Origin: Solirubrobacterales bacterium
GTDB lineage: Bacteria; Actinomycetota; Thermoleophilia; Solirubrobacterales; 70-9
Direction: 5' to 3'
Length of the DNA stretch: 64,000 bases
NCBI GenBank assembly: GCA_025450195.1
Contig: JANWHW010000028.1
Location: forward strand, 62,001 to 126,000
The translations under genes and the position numbers were made by a program. Below the pieces are notes generated by a model. That model saw only the letters and a program-made list of their open reading frames with translations. It searched no databases and was not told where the DNA came from. Numbering within the stretch: position 1 is the first letter of the stretch; each line of letters opens with the position of its first letter. Of this stretch, positions 51,019 to 60,298 are shown piece by piece.

Positions 51019-52680
51019 TTGGAGACCCCCGAGCGGCAGCATGACAAAGAGATCGCGGCCGATGCCGCAGTTCGTGCCGCGGAGGCGTTCGAGCCCGGTG
51101 AGGAGCCCATGGGCGATCCAGCGCCCGGGCGCATAGCCCGTTCGACGGCGTTTTTCTCACTCGCCACCACCGCCTCGCGGATCGCCGGCCTTGTCCGCGA
51201 GATCGTGGCGGCGGGCTATTACGGCGTCAGTGGCCCGATGTCGGCCTTCACGATCGCCTTCCAGGTCCCGAACCTAGTTCGCAGCCTTTTCGCCGACGCT
51301 GCCCTGCAGCCCGCCTTCGTCCCGATCTTCACCGAGCAGCTGGAGAAGAAGAACTACCGCGAGGCGTTTCGGCTCGCCTCCACGCTGCTCTTGCTCGTCA
51401 CGCTCGTGCTCGGCGCGATCACCGCCCTCTTCGTTTTGGTCGCGCCGCTGATCATCCCGCTCTTCGCTCCCGGCTTCGAAGGGGAGCTTCTCGACCTCAC
51501 CGTCACCCTCTCCCAGGTCCTCTTCCCGATCCTGATCCTGCTCGGGATCAGCGGTGTCGTGGTCGGCATCCTCAACAGCTATGACCGCTTCGGCGCCTTT
51601 GCGATCGCGCCGCTGTTCTGGAATCTGACGATCATCCTGCTGCTGGTCGTGCTGGCGCCGATGTTCGAGGGCCAGGATCGCATCTACGCCTACGCGATCG
51701 GCATTCTGGCCGGCACCCTGGTTCAGCTGTTGATCCCCGTCTTTGACCTGCGCAACACGCCGTTCAAATTCGGCTGGAGCCTCGCATGGCGCGATCGAGA
51801 CGTGCGGCGAGACGTGAAACGCGTCTTCCTGCTGATGGTGCCGGTGACGATCAGTCTCGGGCTGATCAACTTCAACCTTCTGATCAACAGCCTCTTCGGC
51901 ACCCTGGTCAGCGACCAAGCACCGGCCGCGATCGACAAGGCGTTCCGGATCTACCAGCTGCCGCAGGGGATCTTCTCGGTGGCGATAGCCACCGTTCTCT
52001 TCCCAACCCTTGCCCGCTTTGCGGCTCGTGGCGAGCACGACAACCTGCGGGCGACGATGGCCAACGGGATGCGGCAGATCCTCTTCGTGCTGGTCCCAGC
52101 GGCCGCCGCGGTCCTCGTTCTTTCCGATCCGATGATCCGCCTCGTCTACCAGCGGGGTGAGTTCACCCCCGAGCAGACGACCCTGGTGGCGACGGCGCTC
52201 TTCTGGTTTGCGTTCTCGCTGCCGACCAACGGCCTCTTCCTGCTGCTCACTCGCACCTTCTTCAGCCTCCAGCGGCCCTGGGTACCGACCGGAATCGCCG
52301 CCGCCAACCTCGCGGTCACAGCGCTTGCGGGCTTTGGCCTCTACCACCTCGGCGTGGGGGGGATCGTCGCCGCCACCGCAATTGCCACGGGTGTCAGCGT
52401 CATTGCCCAGTGCGTCATTCTGCGCCGCTTTCTCGGCGGCCTCGAGCTGACTCGCCTCGCCGCCACCAGCGCCAGAATCACCCTTGCCGCGGCTGCCCTG
52501 GCGGGCGTCAGCTTTGTGGTCTGGGATGTCCTCGACAGCGCCCTCGGGCGTGGTCTCGCTGGTCAAATCGCCTCGCTCGGCGTCGCCCTCGGACTGGGTG
52601 GCCTGACTTACCTGGGGGCCGCGAAGCTGATGAAGGTCGCCGAGCTCGAGCAGATAACCCGCCTGCTGCGTCGCCGCTAG
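51019..52680 (+). CDS. murJ: Lipid II flippase MurJ
   Basis: Moves lipid II to the outer face of the membrane. 553 aa from TTG 51019, with a soluble acidic N-terminus of about 35 residues then about 14 membrane segments. Family blocks: TTASRIAGLVREIVAAGYYG, FQVPNLVRSLFADAALQPAF, VPIFTEQLEKKNYREAF and LPQGIFSVAIATVLFPTLAR. An alternative in-frame ATG (51109) would remove most of the acidic N-terminus. Its stop is directly followed by the ATG of the next gene. Confidence 0.93.
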   Translation: METPERQHDKEIAADAAVRAAEAFEPGEEPMGDPAPGRIARSTAFFSLATTASRIAGLVREIVAAGYYGVSGPMSAFTIAFQVPNLVRSLFADAALQPAFVPIFTEQLEKKNYREAFRLASTLLLLVTLVLGAITALFVLVAPLIIPLFAPGFEGELLDLTVTLSQVLFPILILLGISGVVVGILNSYDRFGAFAIAPLFWNLTIILLLVVLAPMFEGQDRIYAYAIGILAGTLVQLLIPVFDLRNTPFKFGWSLAWRDRDVRRDVKRVFLLMVPVTISLGLINFNLLINSLFGTLVSDQAPAAIDKAFRIYQLPQGIFSVAIATVLFPTLARFAARGEHDNLRATMANGMRQILFVLVPAAAAVLVLSDPMIRLVYQRGEFTPEQTTLVATALFWFAFSLPTNGLFLLLTRTFFSLQRPWVPTGIAAANLAVTALAGFGLYHLGVGGIVAATAIATGVSVIAQCVILRRFLGGLELTRLAATSARITLAAAALAGVSFVVWDVLDSALGRGLAGQIASLGVALGLGGLTYLGAAKLMKVAELEQITRLLRRR

Positions 52681-54648
52681 ATGCTTGGAGCTGGGCGCTA
52701 CCTCCTGGGGGTTGCCGAGATTGGCGCCATCGTCGGCTTCGCCTGGCTTGGAGCCTCCGCCGCAAGGGCCCGACTGCTTCCCACCTTCACAGGCCTTCCA
52801 GCCCACCTGGCAACCGCGGTCCTGGTCCTGGCCCTCCTGATCTGGACCGCCGAGCTGCTTGGCACCTTCGGCTGGTTTGAGCCGCTGCCTTATCTGCTCG
52901 TGGTGGCAGTGGTGGGGCTTCTCCTTCGCGGGTGGCGCCGTAGGGGGCGGGGGGCTCCCTGCGGCGACAGGACCCGCGGTTGGGAGGTTGATGTCGCGAC
53001 CGTAATTTCCGTGGCCATCGCGACAGCGGCATTTTTGAAGTTCGCCGCGGACGCAAAGCTGAAGCTCTCAACCGGCATGACCGGGTTCGACAGCACCTGG
53101 TACCACGGCACCTTCGCGGCCGGCTTCATGCAGTCGGGCAACACCTGGGGCCTGCACTTCATCGCCCCGCAGTTCCTGGCCTGGTTCTACCCGGCCAACG
53201 CGGAGGTCCTCCACGCGGTGGGTATGAATGCTTTCGGTCGAGACATCCTGTCCCCGCTGCTGAACCTTGGCTGGTTCATCGGCTGCCTGGTGGCGTGCTG
53301 GTGCATTGGGCGGCCTTATCGCGTGGGCTCCTGGTCCCTCGCGCTCGGGGCGATGGCGCTGAGCGTGCCCGCTCTCTCAGACCAGGCAGGGGAGGCTCGG
53401 AACGACATCGTGGGGATCTTCTTCCTGCTCGCGGCTGTTGCGATCGCCGTCAACGCCTGGGCTGCGCGCGGCGATCGGGAGCGCTGCTTGCCGACCGGGG
53501 CGCTCCTGGTCACGGGTCTCGCCGCCGGTCTTGCGGCCGGCACCAAGCTCAACTTCCTGCTGCCCGTCGCGGTCCTCGTCGTCGGCCTCGTGGCGATCGC
53601 GCCCGCGGGAAAGCGGTGGCACACAATCCTGGCCGCAGGCCTTCCGGCGCTGGCCGGGGGTGGCTACTGGTACCTGCGCAACCTCATCCACACCGGCAAT
53701 CCACTGCCTTGGTTTGACCACCTTGGACCGATCTCATTGCCGGCGCCGGCGCAGGAGCTCGGTGGGAGGGAAGAGCACAGCGTCCTCGGGTATCTGGCCG
53801 ACGGCTCGGTCTGGTCGGATTGGCTTCTCCCCGGCCTCCACGATGGCCTGGGCCTCCTCTGGCCACTGCTGGCCGGCCTGGCCCTGGCAGGCCTCGTGCT
53901 CAACCTGGGTCGAGGTGCGGGCCCCGTATTGCGGGTCTCTGCTCTGGTTGGGCTCGCCGCAATGGCCGCGTGGCTCGTCGCGCCGACCTCGGCATCGGGG
54001 CCAGAGGGAATGCCGCGGGGTTTCGAGTCGGGCCTGCGCTACCTGGCACCGGCCCTAGTCCTAGGCATGGCTCTGTTGCCCACCGTCCCCCAGTTGCGCG
54101 ACCGCCTGCAGTCCCTCGGCTCGACGAGTCTGCAATCGGCGTCGAATAGCGACGCTAAAAGCAGATTCGTGCGGCTGCGGCCGGCCGGCGTCTTCCTGGG
54201 GCTGGTGGTTCTTGCGGCGGCTGTTGGCTATCCGGTCCAGCGCGACTACCTGCGGGACCGCTACGCCAACCCGACCTTCACAACGCCGGGTCTGAACGCA
54301 GCTTTCAGGTGGGCCCGCTCGGTCGAGGATGCCCGGATTGGGACGACCAGCACCCGCCAGTACCCGCTGTTCGGCACCGACCTCTCCAACCGGGTTGAGT
54401 TCGTCGGCGAAGAGCGGCCCCACGGTGGCTTCGTCGCGCCAGCCTCCTGCTTGGCCTGGCGCCGCGCCGTCAACGCCGGCGATTACGACTATGTGATCGT
54501 CAGCCGCGACCGCATCGAACCCGGCAAGCCCGCATATCCGCCTTCGGCCGGTTGGACCGAAGGCCCCGAAGCAACGGTTGTCCTCCGCAAACTCCCCACA
54601 GTCATCTTCAAGCTAAAGGAACCCTTGGATCCATCGGGGTGTGGATGA
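52681..54648 (+). CDS. GT-C-like multi-pass membrane protein
   Basis: 655 aa with about twelve membrane segments. The block GFDSTWYHGTFAAGFMQSGN followed by FIAPQFLAWFYPANAEVLHA, and later GGGYWYLRNLIHTGNPLPWF, resembles GT-C glycosyltransferases (PMT/ArnT-like, using polyprenyl-phosphate sugars), so wall or glycan assembly beside murJ is plausible but unproven. Two genome repeats lie inside the frame: one at about residues 83-100 (52927-52978) and one at about 482-497 (54124-54170, read as SLQSASNSDAKSRFV), both in likely loops between membrane helices. Confidence 0.75.
   Translation: MLGAGRYLLGVAEIGAIVGFAWLGASAARARLLPTFTGLPAHLATAVLVLALLIWTAELLGTFGWFEPLPYLLVVAVVGLLLRGWRRRGRGAPCGDRTRGWEVDVATVISVAIATAAFLKFAADAKLKLSTGMTGFDSTWYHGTFAAGFMQSGNTWGLHFIAPQFLAWFYPANAEVLHAVGMNAFGRDILSPLLNLGWFIGCLVACWCIGRPYRVGSWSLALGAMALSVPALSDQAGEARNDIVGIFFLLAAVAIAVNAWAARGDRERCLPTGALLVTGLAAGLAAGTKLNFLLPVAVLVVGLVAIAPAGKRWHTILAAGLPALAGGGYWYLRNLIHTGNPLPWFDHLGPISLPAPAQELGGREEHSVLGYLADGSVWSDWLLPGLHDGLGLLWPLLAGLALAGLVLNLGRGAGPVLRVSALVGLAAMAAWLVAPTSASGPEGMPRGFESGLRYLAPALVLGMALLPTVPQLRDRLQSLGSTSLQSASNSDAKSRFVRLRPAGVFLGLVVLAAAVGYPVQRDYLRDRYANPTFTTPGLNAAFRWARSVEDARIGTTSTRQYPLFGTDLSNRVEFVGEERPHGGFVAPASCLAWRRAVNAGDYDYVIVSRDRIEPGKPAYPPSAGWTEGPEATVVLRKLPTVIFKLKEPLDPSGCG
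52927..52978 (+). repeat. Hairpin repeat Q, copy 1 (in coding sequence)
   Basis: CGCGGGT...GACCCGCG encloses the inner pair CGCCGTAGGG / CCCTGCGGCG. Copy 2 at 54661-54745 has CGTTGTAGGG / CCCTGCGACG, so both sides of the stem changed together. The end CGACAGGACCCG is shared. This copy is read in frame as RRGRGAPCGDRTRG within the GT-C-like protein. Confidence 0.75.
54124..54170 (+). repeat. Nested palindromic repeat, copy 2 (in coding sequence)
   Basis: Outer arms ACGAGTCTGC / GCAGATTCGT and inner perfect hairpin GCGTCG-AATAG-CGACGC, the same as in copy 1 at 42554-42602. It is read in frame inside the GT-C-like gene and adds a polar segment without a stop. Confidence 0.85.
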
Positions 54649-54660
54649 TCTGGCTTCTCC

Positions 54661-54745
54661 GACGGGTGGCGTTGTAGGGGGAACCGCCCCGAGGAAGCTT
54701 CAGCTACCGCAGGGGCGGTGGGTCCCTGCGACGACAGGACCCGTC
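54661..54745 (+). repeat. Hairpin repeat Q, copy 2 (intergenic)
   Basis: GACGGGT / GACCCGTC outer arms and CGTTGTAGGGG / TCCCTGCGACG stem with G:U pairs, plus a second inner hairpin ACCGCCCC...GGGGCGGT and a GAAGCTTC palindrome that copy 1 lacks. It fills the 129-bp gap before lepA. No T tract is present. Confidence 0.75.
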
Positions 54746-54777
54746 GGCCAAGACCGCCCGCCATACTCCGCACGCCA

Positions 54778-56571
54778 ATGGACCAAATCCGCAACTTCTC
54801 GATAATCGCCCACATCGACCATGGCAAGTCGACCCTGGCCGATCGCATCCTCGAGGTCACCGGCGCCGTTGACCCGAAGAAAATGCAGGCGCAGATGCTC
54901 GATTCGATGGACCTCGAGCGTGAGCGCGGGATTACGATCAAGGCCCAGGCCGTGCGGGTCGAGTACAAGGCCTCCGATGGGCAGACCTATCACCTGCATC
55001 TGATCGACACGCCGGGTCACGTCGACTTCTCCTATGAGGTATCGCGCAGCCTCGCCGCCTGCGAGGGAGCGCTCTTAGTTGTCGACGCCGCCCAAGGGGT
55101 CGAGGCTCAGACGGTGGCCAATACCTACCTGGCGATCGAGAACGGGCTGGAGCTGATCCCCGTCATCAACAAGGTTGATCTGCCCGGCGCCGAGCCCGAG
55201 CGCGTCGCCCAGGAGATCGCCGATCTCACCGGCGGCGATCCCGACGAAGCTCTATTGATATCGGCCAAGACAGGGGAGGGGGTGGTCGAGGTGCTGGAGG
55301 CGATCGTCGAGCGCATCCCGGCGCCGAAGGGCGAGCCCGCTGCTCCGACCCGGGCCCTGATCTTCGACTCCGAGTTCGACCAGTACCGCGGCGTTATCGC
55401 CTACGTGCGGATCGTCGACGGCTCCTTCTGCAAGCACGAGCGGATCCTGGCGATGCAGAACGGGACCGAGGCCGACATCGACGACATCGGCTTCTTCCGG
55501 CCGGCGATGACCGCCGTGCAGGGGATGGACGCAGGCGACGTTGGCTACCTGATCACCGGGATCAAGGATGTGGCCAAGTTGCGCGTCGGCGACACGCTGA
55601 CCACTTTGGAGCAGCCTGCCGGCGAGCCACTGGAGGGCTATCGCGAGGTGCGGCCGATGGTCTTCTGCGGCCTCTTCCCGATCGATACCGACCGCTACGA
55701 AGACCTCCGCGACGCGCTCGAGAAGCTGGCGCTTAATGACGCGGCGCTGTCTTGGGAACCGGAGACCTCAGAGGCCCTGGGGTTTGGCTTTCGCTGCGGC
55801 TTCCTCGGCCTCCTCCACATGGAGATCGTGCGCGAGCGGCTGGAGCGGGAGTACGACCTCGACCTGCTTTCGACAACGCCGAACGTGCGCTACGTGGTCC
55901 ACCTCACCAACGGCGAGTCGCGCGAGGTCCGCAGCCCCACTGACCTCCCCGATCCCGGCTCGATCGAGTCGGTCGAAGAGCCCTACATCCGCGCCACGAT
56001 CATCGCGCCCTCCGAGCAGGTTGGCGCGGTGATGGAGCTTTGCCAGGCGCGCCGCGGCACCCACGTCGACATGCACTACCTCAGCCCGCAGCGGGTGCAG
56101 ATTCGCTACGACATGCCGCTGGCCGAGATCGTCCTCGACTTCTTCGACCTGCTCAAGTCCTCGACCAAGGGCTATGCCTCACTCGACTACGAGCCGATCG
56201 GCAACCAGGCATCTGATCTGGTCAAGGTCGACATCCTGCTCGCCGGCGACAAGGTCGACGCGCTCTCGATCATCGTCCACCGTGAATTCTCCTACGAGCA
56301 GGGCAAGCGGTTGGTCGAGCGCCTGCGCAAGACAATCCCGCGCCAGCAGTTCGACGTCCCGGTGCAGGCGGCCATCGGCTCCAACATCCTCGCCCGTGAG
56401 ACCGTCAAGGCGGTGCGCAAGGACGTCACCGCGAAGCTCTACGGCGGCGACGTCACCCGCAAGCAGAAGTTGCTGAAGAAGCAGAAGAAAGGCAAGAAGC
56501 GGATGAAGCAGGTGGGCAGCGTCGAGGTTCCGCAGGAGGCGTTCCTGGCGGTCCTGCAGATCGACGAGTAA
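54778..56571 (+). CDS. lepA: Elongation factor 4 (LepA) GTPase
   Basis: Ribosome-bound GTPase that affects initiation and back-translocation. 597 aa from ATG 54778: G1 HIDHGKST, switch [19 protein letters not shown]4 NKVD, then domains II-V and the LepA-specific C-terminus ([38 protein letters not shown]). The length matches LepA and excludes EF-G. Confidence 0.96.
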   Translation: MDQIRNFSIIAHIDHGKSTLADRILEVTGAVDPKKMQAQMLDSMDLERERGITIKAQAVRVEYKASDGQTYHLHLIDTPGHVDFSYEVSRSLAACEGALLVVDAAQGVEAQTVANTYLAIENGLELIPVINKVDLPGAEPERVAQEIADLTGGDPDEALLISAKTGEGVVEVLEAIVERIPAPKGEPAAPTRALIFDSEFDQYRGVIAYVRIVDGSFCKHERILAMQNGTEADIDDIGFFRPAMTAVQGMDAGDVGYLITGIKDVAKLRVGDTLTTLEQPAGEPLEGYREVRPMVFCGLFPIDTDRYEDLRDALEKLALNDAALSWEPETSEALGFGFRCGFLGLLHMEIVRERLEREYDLDLLSTTPNVRYVVHLTNGESREVRSPTDLPDPGSIESVEEPYIRATIIAPSEQVGAVMELCQARRGTHVDMHYLSPQRVQIRYDMPLAEIVLDFFDLLKSSTKGYASLDYEPIGNQASDLVKVDILLAGDKVDALSIIVHREFSYEQGKRLVERLRKTIPRQQFDVPVQAAIGSNILARETVKAVRKDVTAKLYGGDVTRKQKLLKKQKKGKKRMKQVGSVEVPQEAFLAVLQIDE

Positions 56572-56634
56572 AAGGGAGGGTCCTCACCCCCGATCTCAGC
56601 GTCGCTTGGCGTTAGCTGAATAGACTGCCGCGCC

Positions 56635-57075
56635 ATGGCTATCAAGACAGAGGCAATAGGCAAGGAATGGCCCGCCACCACATACGAGGTGGGCAAGGAG
56701 AAGATCGGCGAGTACGCGCGGGTGGTGGGGCTCGACAGCCCCGTTCACTTCGACCGCGAGGCCGCCAAGGCGGCCGGGTACCGCGATGTCGTCGCACCGC
56801 CGATGTTCTGCGTCGTCTACAGCGCTCCGGCGCTTGGGCCGGCGATGTTCGACGACGAGGTCGGGATGAACTTCGCCGCGATGGTGCACGGCGGCCAGGA
56901 GTTCGAGTGGGGCGAGCCGGCTTGCACGGGCGACGAGATCACCACCACTTCGAAGTGCCTTGAGATCTTCGAGAAGGACGGCAAGGGCTTCTACGTCTTC
57001 GAGACTCGATCCGTCAACCAGAACGGCGACGAGGTCGTCAAGGGCACCTGGACCAACATCGTCAGGGGGGTATGA
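56635..57075 (+). CDS. MaoC-like acyl dehydratase subunit, non-catalytic type (HadA-like)
   Basis: 146 aa hot-dog protein: EYARVVGLDSPVHFDREAAK, DVVAPPMFCVVYSAPALGPA and MVHGGQEFEWGEPACTGDEI. It lacks the catalytic D-x4-H of hydratase 2 and is followed one base later by a gene that has it, the same plan as the HadA-HadB heterodimers of mycobacterial FAS-II 3-hydroxyacyl-ACP dehydratase. It probably forms the substrate-binding half of such a dimer. Confidence 0.85.
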   Translation: MAIKTEAIGKEWPATTYEVGKEKIGEYARVVGLDSPVHFDREAAKAAGYRDVVAPPMFCVVYSAPALGPAMFDDEVGMNFAAMVHGGQEFEWGEPACTGDEITTTSKCLEIFEKDGKGFYVFETRSVNQNGDEVVKGTWTNIVRGV

Positions 57076-57076
57076 G

Positions 57077-57469
57077 ATGGCCGAGCTGAACGTTGGAGAC
57101 CAGATCGCCGAGCTGCGGATGACGCCGGACAAGTATCTGCCGCACCGCTATGCCGGCGCCTCGGGTGACTTCAACCCGATTCACATCGACCCGGAGTTCG
57201 CGAAAGCGGTTGGGCTGCCCAACACGATTCTGCATGGCCTCTTCATGATGGGCTTGGTCGCACGGGCCAGCACCGAGGTGGCCGGCGGGGATCCAGGCGC
57301 GCTGAAGCGCCTCTCCGTCCAGTTCCGCGGGATGGGCGCGCCGGAGACCGAGATCGTCGTTACCGGCACGGTCAAGTCCGTCGAGGGCGACCGCGCCGTA
57401 ATCGACACCGTCGCCGCCCAAGGCGACAACCAAACGATCCGCAACGCCGAGGCGGAAGTCCAGGCCTAG
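57077..57469 (+). CDS. MaoC-like acyl dehydratase subunit, catalytic type (HadB-like)
   Basis: 130 aa from ATG 57077. The catalytic motif YAGASGDFNPIHIDPEFAK contains Asp and His of the hydratase-2 dyad, followed by LPNTILHGLFMMGLVARAST. It should dehydrate 3-hydroxyacyl thioesters together with the preceding subunit. The pair forms a small operon that ends before a large hairpin. Confidence 0.88.
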   Translation: MAELNVGDQIAELRMTPDKYLPHRYAGASGDFNPIHIDPEFAKAVGLPNTILHGLFMMGLVARASTEVAGGDPGALKRLSVQFRGMGAPETEIVVTGTVKSVEGDRAVIDTVAAQGDNQTIRNAEAEVQA

Positions 57470-57476
57470 CCCATCG

Positions 57477-57577
57477 CCAGGGGCAGGCGCCTCTCTGCGA
57501 GGCCGCCCGTCCGGCAGGTGGTGCAGGGTCGGGGTCTAGTCGCTCCCAAAGCCTCTCAGAGGGGCACCTGCCCCTGG
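57477..57577 (+). repeat. Long hairpin element, copy 2
   Basis: Arms 57477-57503 and 57551-57577 pair at 25 of 27 positions and enclose a loop of 47 nt ending TAGTCGCTCCCAAAG, almost the same as copy 1 at 7674-7782, though the arm sequences are unrelated over most of their length. It lies between the dehydratase pair and hrcA, in the direction of both. Confidence 0.8.
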
Positions 57578-57617
57578 TGTGCCCAAGTCATAGGCTGCCC
57601 GGCGGCGCTTCTAGACT

Positions 57618-58631
57618 GTGAGCATGCTCTCTGAGCGACAGGAGCTGATTCTTCGCCTGGTTGTCGATGCCTACCTGGGGTCGGCGAAGCCGGTGGCGTC
57701 CAAGCAGATCGCCGAGGAGCCCGAAGTCAAGTGGGGCTCCTCGACTGTGCGGGCTGAGCTGGCGGCGCTGGAGGCAGCCGGGTACCTGACCCATCCCCAC
57801 ACCTCGGCGGGCAGGGTGCCGACCGATGCCGGCTATCGCCACTACGTGGACCTGCTGCTGGAGTCGGGGGCACCGCCGGCCGATGCGGAGATGGGATTGC
57901 GCCTGCGTCGTGAGATCGACGAGGCAATGCGAGAGACGACTGCGGCGCTCGTCCAGGTGACCGATCTAATGGCTTTGGCGACGGCCCCACTGCCTACGAC
58001 GGCGGCGACAATCCATCGGATCGAGGTCCTGCAGCTCCAGATAGCCAAGGTGATGGTGATCGCAATCGCTTCGACCGGCGCCGTTGCGAAGCGGGTATTC
58101 GATTTCGATCAGCCAGTGGATCCGGGTCTGGTCGAGTGGGCCTCGAGCTATCTGAACGAGTCGCTGGCCGGGATGGGTGTGGGGGCGCGGATGATCGCCA
58201 ACCGGCTCAACGATCCCGCCCTGGACCCGAGCGAGGCTGGCTTCATCGGCATGCTGGGCGGCGCCTTTACTGAGCTGGAGCAGGAGTCTGTCGGCACCCT
58301 CTACATGGAGGGTGCCTCGCGCTTGCTCTCAGACGATCTGCCCAGAGTCGACAAGCTGATGACCGCGCTGGAGGGACGGGCAAACGTCCTGAGCATGCTT
58401 CGCGCCAACCTCGACGAGCGAGCTGTCTTCCTGTGGATCGGCGATGAGAACCCCCAGCCTGAGCTGCGCTCGGTCAGCGTTGTAGGGGCGAACTACGGCT
58501 TGGCGCATCGCAATCTCGGCTCGGTGGGCGTGGTCGGGCCCCTGCGCATGGACTACGCCACCGCAATAGCCTCGGTGCGGGGGGCCGCCCGCGAGCTGTC
58601 GCGGTACTGCGAGAGCGTCTACAGCACCTAG
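57618..58631 (+). CDS. hrcA: Heat-inducible repressor HrcA
   Basis: Represses chaperone genes by binding CIRCE. 337 aa from GTG 57618 (ATG two codons later is equally likely): N-terminal winged helix (SERQELILRLVVDAYLGSAK; VKWGSSTVRAELAALEAAGY; HTSAGRVPTDAGYRHYVDLL) and GAF-like C-terminal domain (GVVGPLRMDYATAIASVRGA). I see no CIRCE element (TTAGCACTC-N9-GAGTGCTAA) just upstream. Confidence 0.94.
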   Translation: MSMLSERQELILRLVVDAYLGSAKPVASKQIAEEPEVKWGSSTVRAELAALEAAGYLTHPHTSAGRVPTDAGYRHYVDLLLESGAPPADAEMGLRLRREIDEAMRETTAALVQVTDLMALATAPLPTTAATIHRIEVLQLQIAKVMVIAIASTGAVAKRVFDFDQPVDPGLVEWASSYLNESLAGMGVGARMIANRLNDPALDPSEAGFIGMLGGAFTELEQESVGTLYMEGASRLLSDDLPRVDKLMTALEGRANVLSMLRANLDERAVFLWIGDENPQPELRSVSVVGANYGLAHRNLGSVGVVGPLRMDYATAIASVRGAARELSRYCESVYST

Positions 58632-58633
58632 CC

Positions 58634-59302
58634 ATGCCCGCCGATTACTACGAAACCCTGGGCGTCGACCGCGACGCTTCTGAGACAGATGTGAAGCGAG
58701 CCTTTCGCCAGCTTGCCCGCGAGTTGCATCCCGATGTCAACAACCACGACCCCGAAGCGGAGGAGAAGTTCAAGGCCGCGGCTGAAGCGTATGAGGTGCT
58801 CTCCGATCCGGAGCGCCGTCGCACCTACGACGCGTATGGGCACGATGGCCTGCGCTCTGGGGGCTTCGCATCGACAGGTGGCTTCACTTCCGTCGAGGAC
58901 ATCTTTCAAGCGTTCTTCGGGGGCGGCGGATTTGGCTTTGAGATGCGGCGTGGGCCAATGCGCGGGCAGGACCTGATCCATACGGTTGAGATCTCCGCAG
59001 TCGAGGCGATGCTCGGGGTGTCGATCGCGATCCCGAGTCATGAGGGCAAACGCGAGATCGAGTTGCCACCCGGCATCCAGCACGGCACTCGGTTCGCGTT
59101 GCGAGGCCACGGGCTGCCAGGGTCTGCAGGCGGTCCGCCAGGGGATCTTGTGATCTCCATCGCCGTGATCGTCCCCACTGATCTATCCGAGGCCCAACGC
59201 GAGCTGGCCGAGAAGTTGAACGAGTCGATCGAGCCCCACAATCTGGGCTCACAGCAAGGCGATGAGGGCTTCTTCTCTCGCGTCCGTCGAGCCTTCGGCT
59301 GA
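58634..59302 (+). CDS. dnaJ: Short DnaJ-type co-chaperone lacking the zinc finger
   Basis: 222 aa against about 370 for normal DnaJ. J domain 1-70 with HPD at 32-34, Gly/Phe region about 75-105, then directly one C-terminal substrate-binding domain (DLIHTVEISAVEAMLGVSIA; LPPGIQHGTRFALRGHGLPG; GDLVISIAVIVPTDLSEAQR). The four CxxCxGxG zinc repeats and the first C-terminal domain are absent. The frame is intact with no sign of a frameshift, so it is a shortened form rather than a pseudogene. It follows hrcA by 2 bp. Confidence 0.9.
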   Translation: MPADYYETLGVDRDASETDVKRAFRQLARELHPDVNNHDPEAEEKFKAAAEAYEVLSDPERRRTYDAYGHDGLRSGGFASTGGFTSVEDIFQAFFGGGGFGFEMRRGPMRGQDLIHTVEISAVEAMLGVSIAIPSHEGKREIELPPGIQHGTRFALRGHGLPGSAGGPPGDLVISIAVIVPTDLSEAQRELAEKLNESIEPHNLGSQQGDEGFFSRVRRAFG

Positions 59303-59397
59303 CATATAGCGCCGCCTCCTCTGCTCTCGCGAATGCCTGAAGAATCAGATATGGACAGCCATTCGCTCTCGCGTCCGGGGGCGGCTTTCTGATTCGC

Positions 59398-60273
59398 TTG
59401 GCCGTCAAATGCAGGCCGGAGCAGGCGGAGGTGGTGCTGGCCGAGCTGATGGTGCTGGCGCCGAACGGCGTCGAGGAAGAGAGCGGTTCCGGCTATGTCG
59501 AATACGCGATCTATGGCGGCGAGGGAGAGCTGCCGGAGCTGGGAGAGATCGAGGCGGCGGCGGGGGACAGCCTCGTTGAGGTGAGCGCCACCGAGGTGCC
59601 AGGCGACTGGGCCGATCGCTGGCAGGAGTTCCACAAGCCGGTGTTGGTTGGAGGGCGGATCTGGCTGCGGCCTTCGTGGGAGGAGTCGCGTGCCGACGCG
59701 ATCGACCTCGTGGTCGACCCCGGCCGCGCCTTCGGCACCGGTGCCCACCCGACCACTCGCCTCTGCTTGGAGTTGTTGTTGGATCTGGCTGGGCCCGGCG
59801 ACGCGAGTGGCCCGCTGACCGACCTCGGCACCGGGTCCGGTGTGCTCGCGATTGCCGCCGCCAAGCTCGGCTGGGGGCCGGTCCGTGGTTTCGACCACGA
59901 GCCGGCAGCGTTGGAGGCAGCTGCTTCCAACGCTGCCGCAAACGGCGTCGCGATCGAGCTCGAGCCGGTCAACCTGCGTGAGCGGCTTCCGGCCCTCGCC
60001 TCGACGACTGTCGCCAACCTCACCGCTCCGGTCTTGCTCGAGATCGCCGCGCAGCTCATAGGCGGTGGGGAGGGGCGGGGGAGCGCTCGACGGAGCCTCC
60101 CCGCCGTTGCTCCGGAGGGTGCTCCCCCGACTTCCCCCGACATCCTGATCTGCTCGGGCCTTTTGCCGACCGAGTTGGACGATGTCGGCGCTGCCTTCTC
60201 GCCGCTGGGCCTCATCGAGGATGAACGCCGTATCGACGGCGACTGGGCTGGGCTGTTGCTTCGCCGCTCCTGA
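59398..60273 (+). CDS. prmA: Ribosomal protein L11 methyltransferase
   Basis: AdoMet-dependent trimethylation of L11. 291 aa from TTG 59398: N-terminal L11-binding domain (LMVLAPNGVEEESGSGYVEY), linker DWADRWQEFHKPVLVGGRIW, and methyltransferase core with PGRAFGTGAHPTTRLCLELL and DLGTGSGVLAIAAAKLG. A Gly/Ser/Arg-rich insert (GGGEGRGSARRS) interrupts the region before DILICSGLL. hrcA-dnaJ-prmA is a common order. Confidence 0.93.
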   Translation: MAVKCRPEQAEVVLAELMVLAPNGVEEESGSGYVEYAIYGGEGELPELGEIEAAAGDSLVEVSATEVPGDWADRWQEFHKPVLVGGRIWLRPSWEESRADAIDLVVDPGRAFGTGAHPTTRLCLELLLDLAGPGDASGPLTDLGTGSGVLAIAAAKLGWGPVRGFDHEPAALEAAASNAAANGVAIELEPVNLRERLPALASTTVANLTAPVLLEIAAQLIGGGEGRGSARRSLPAVAPEGAPPTSPDILICSGLLPTELDDVGAAFSPLGLIEDERRIDGDWAGLLLRRS

Positions 60274-60298
60274 AGGGTTTTCGGCCGCCCGAGGGAAT

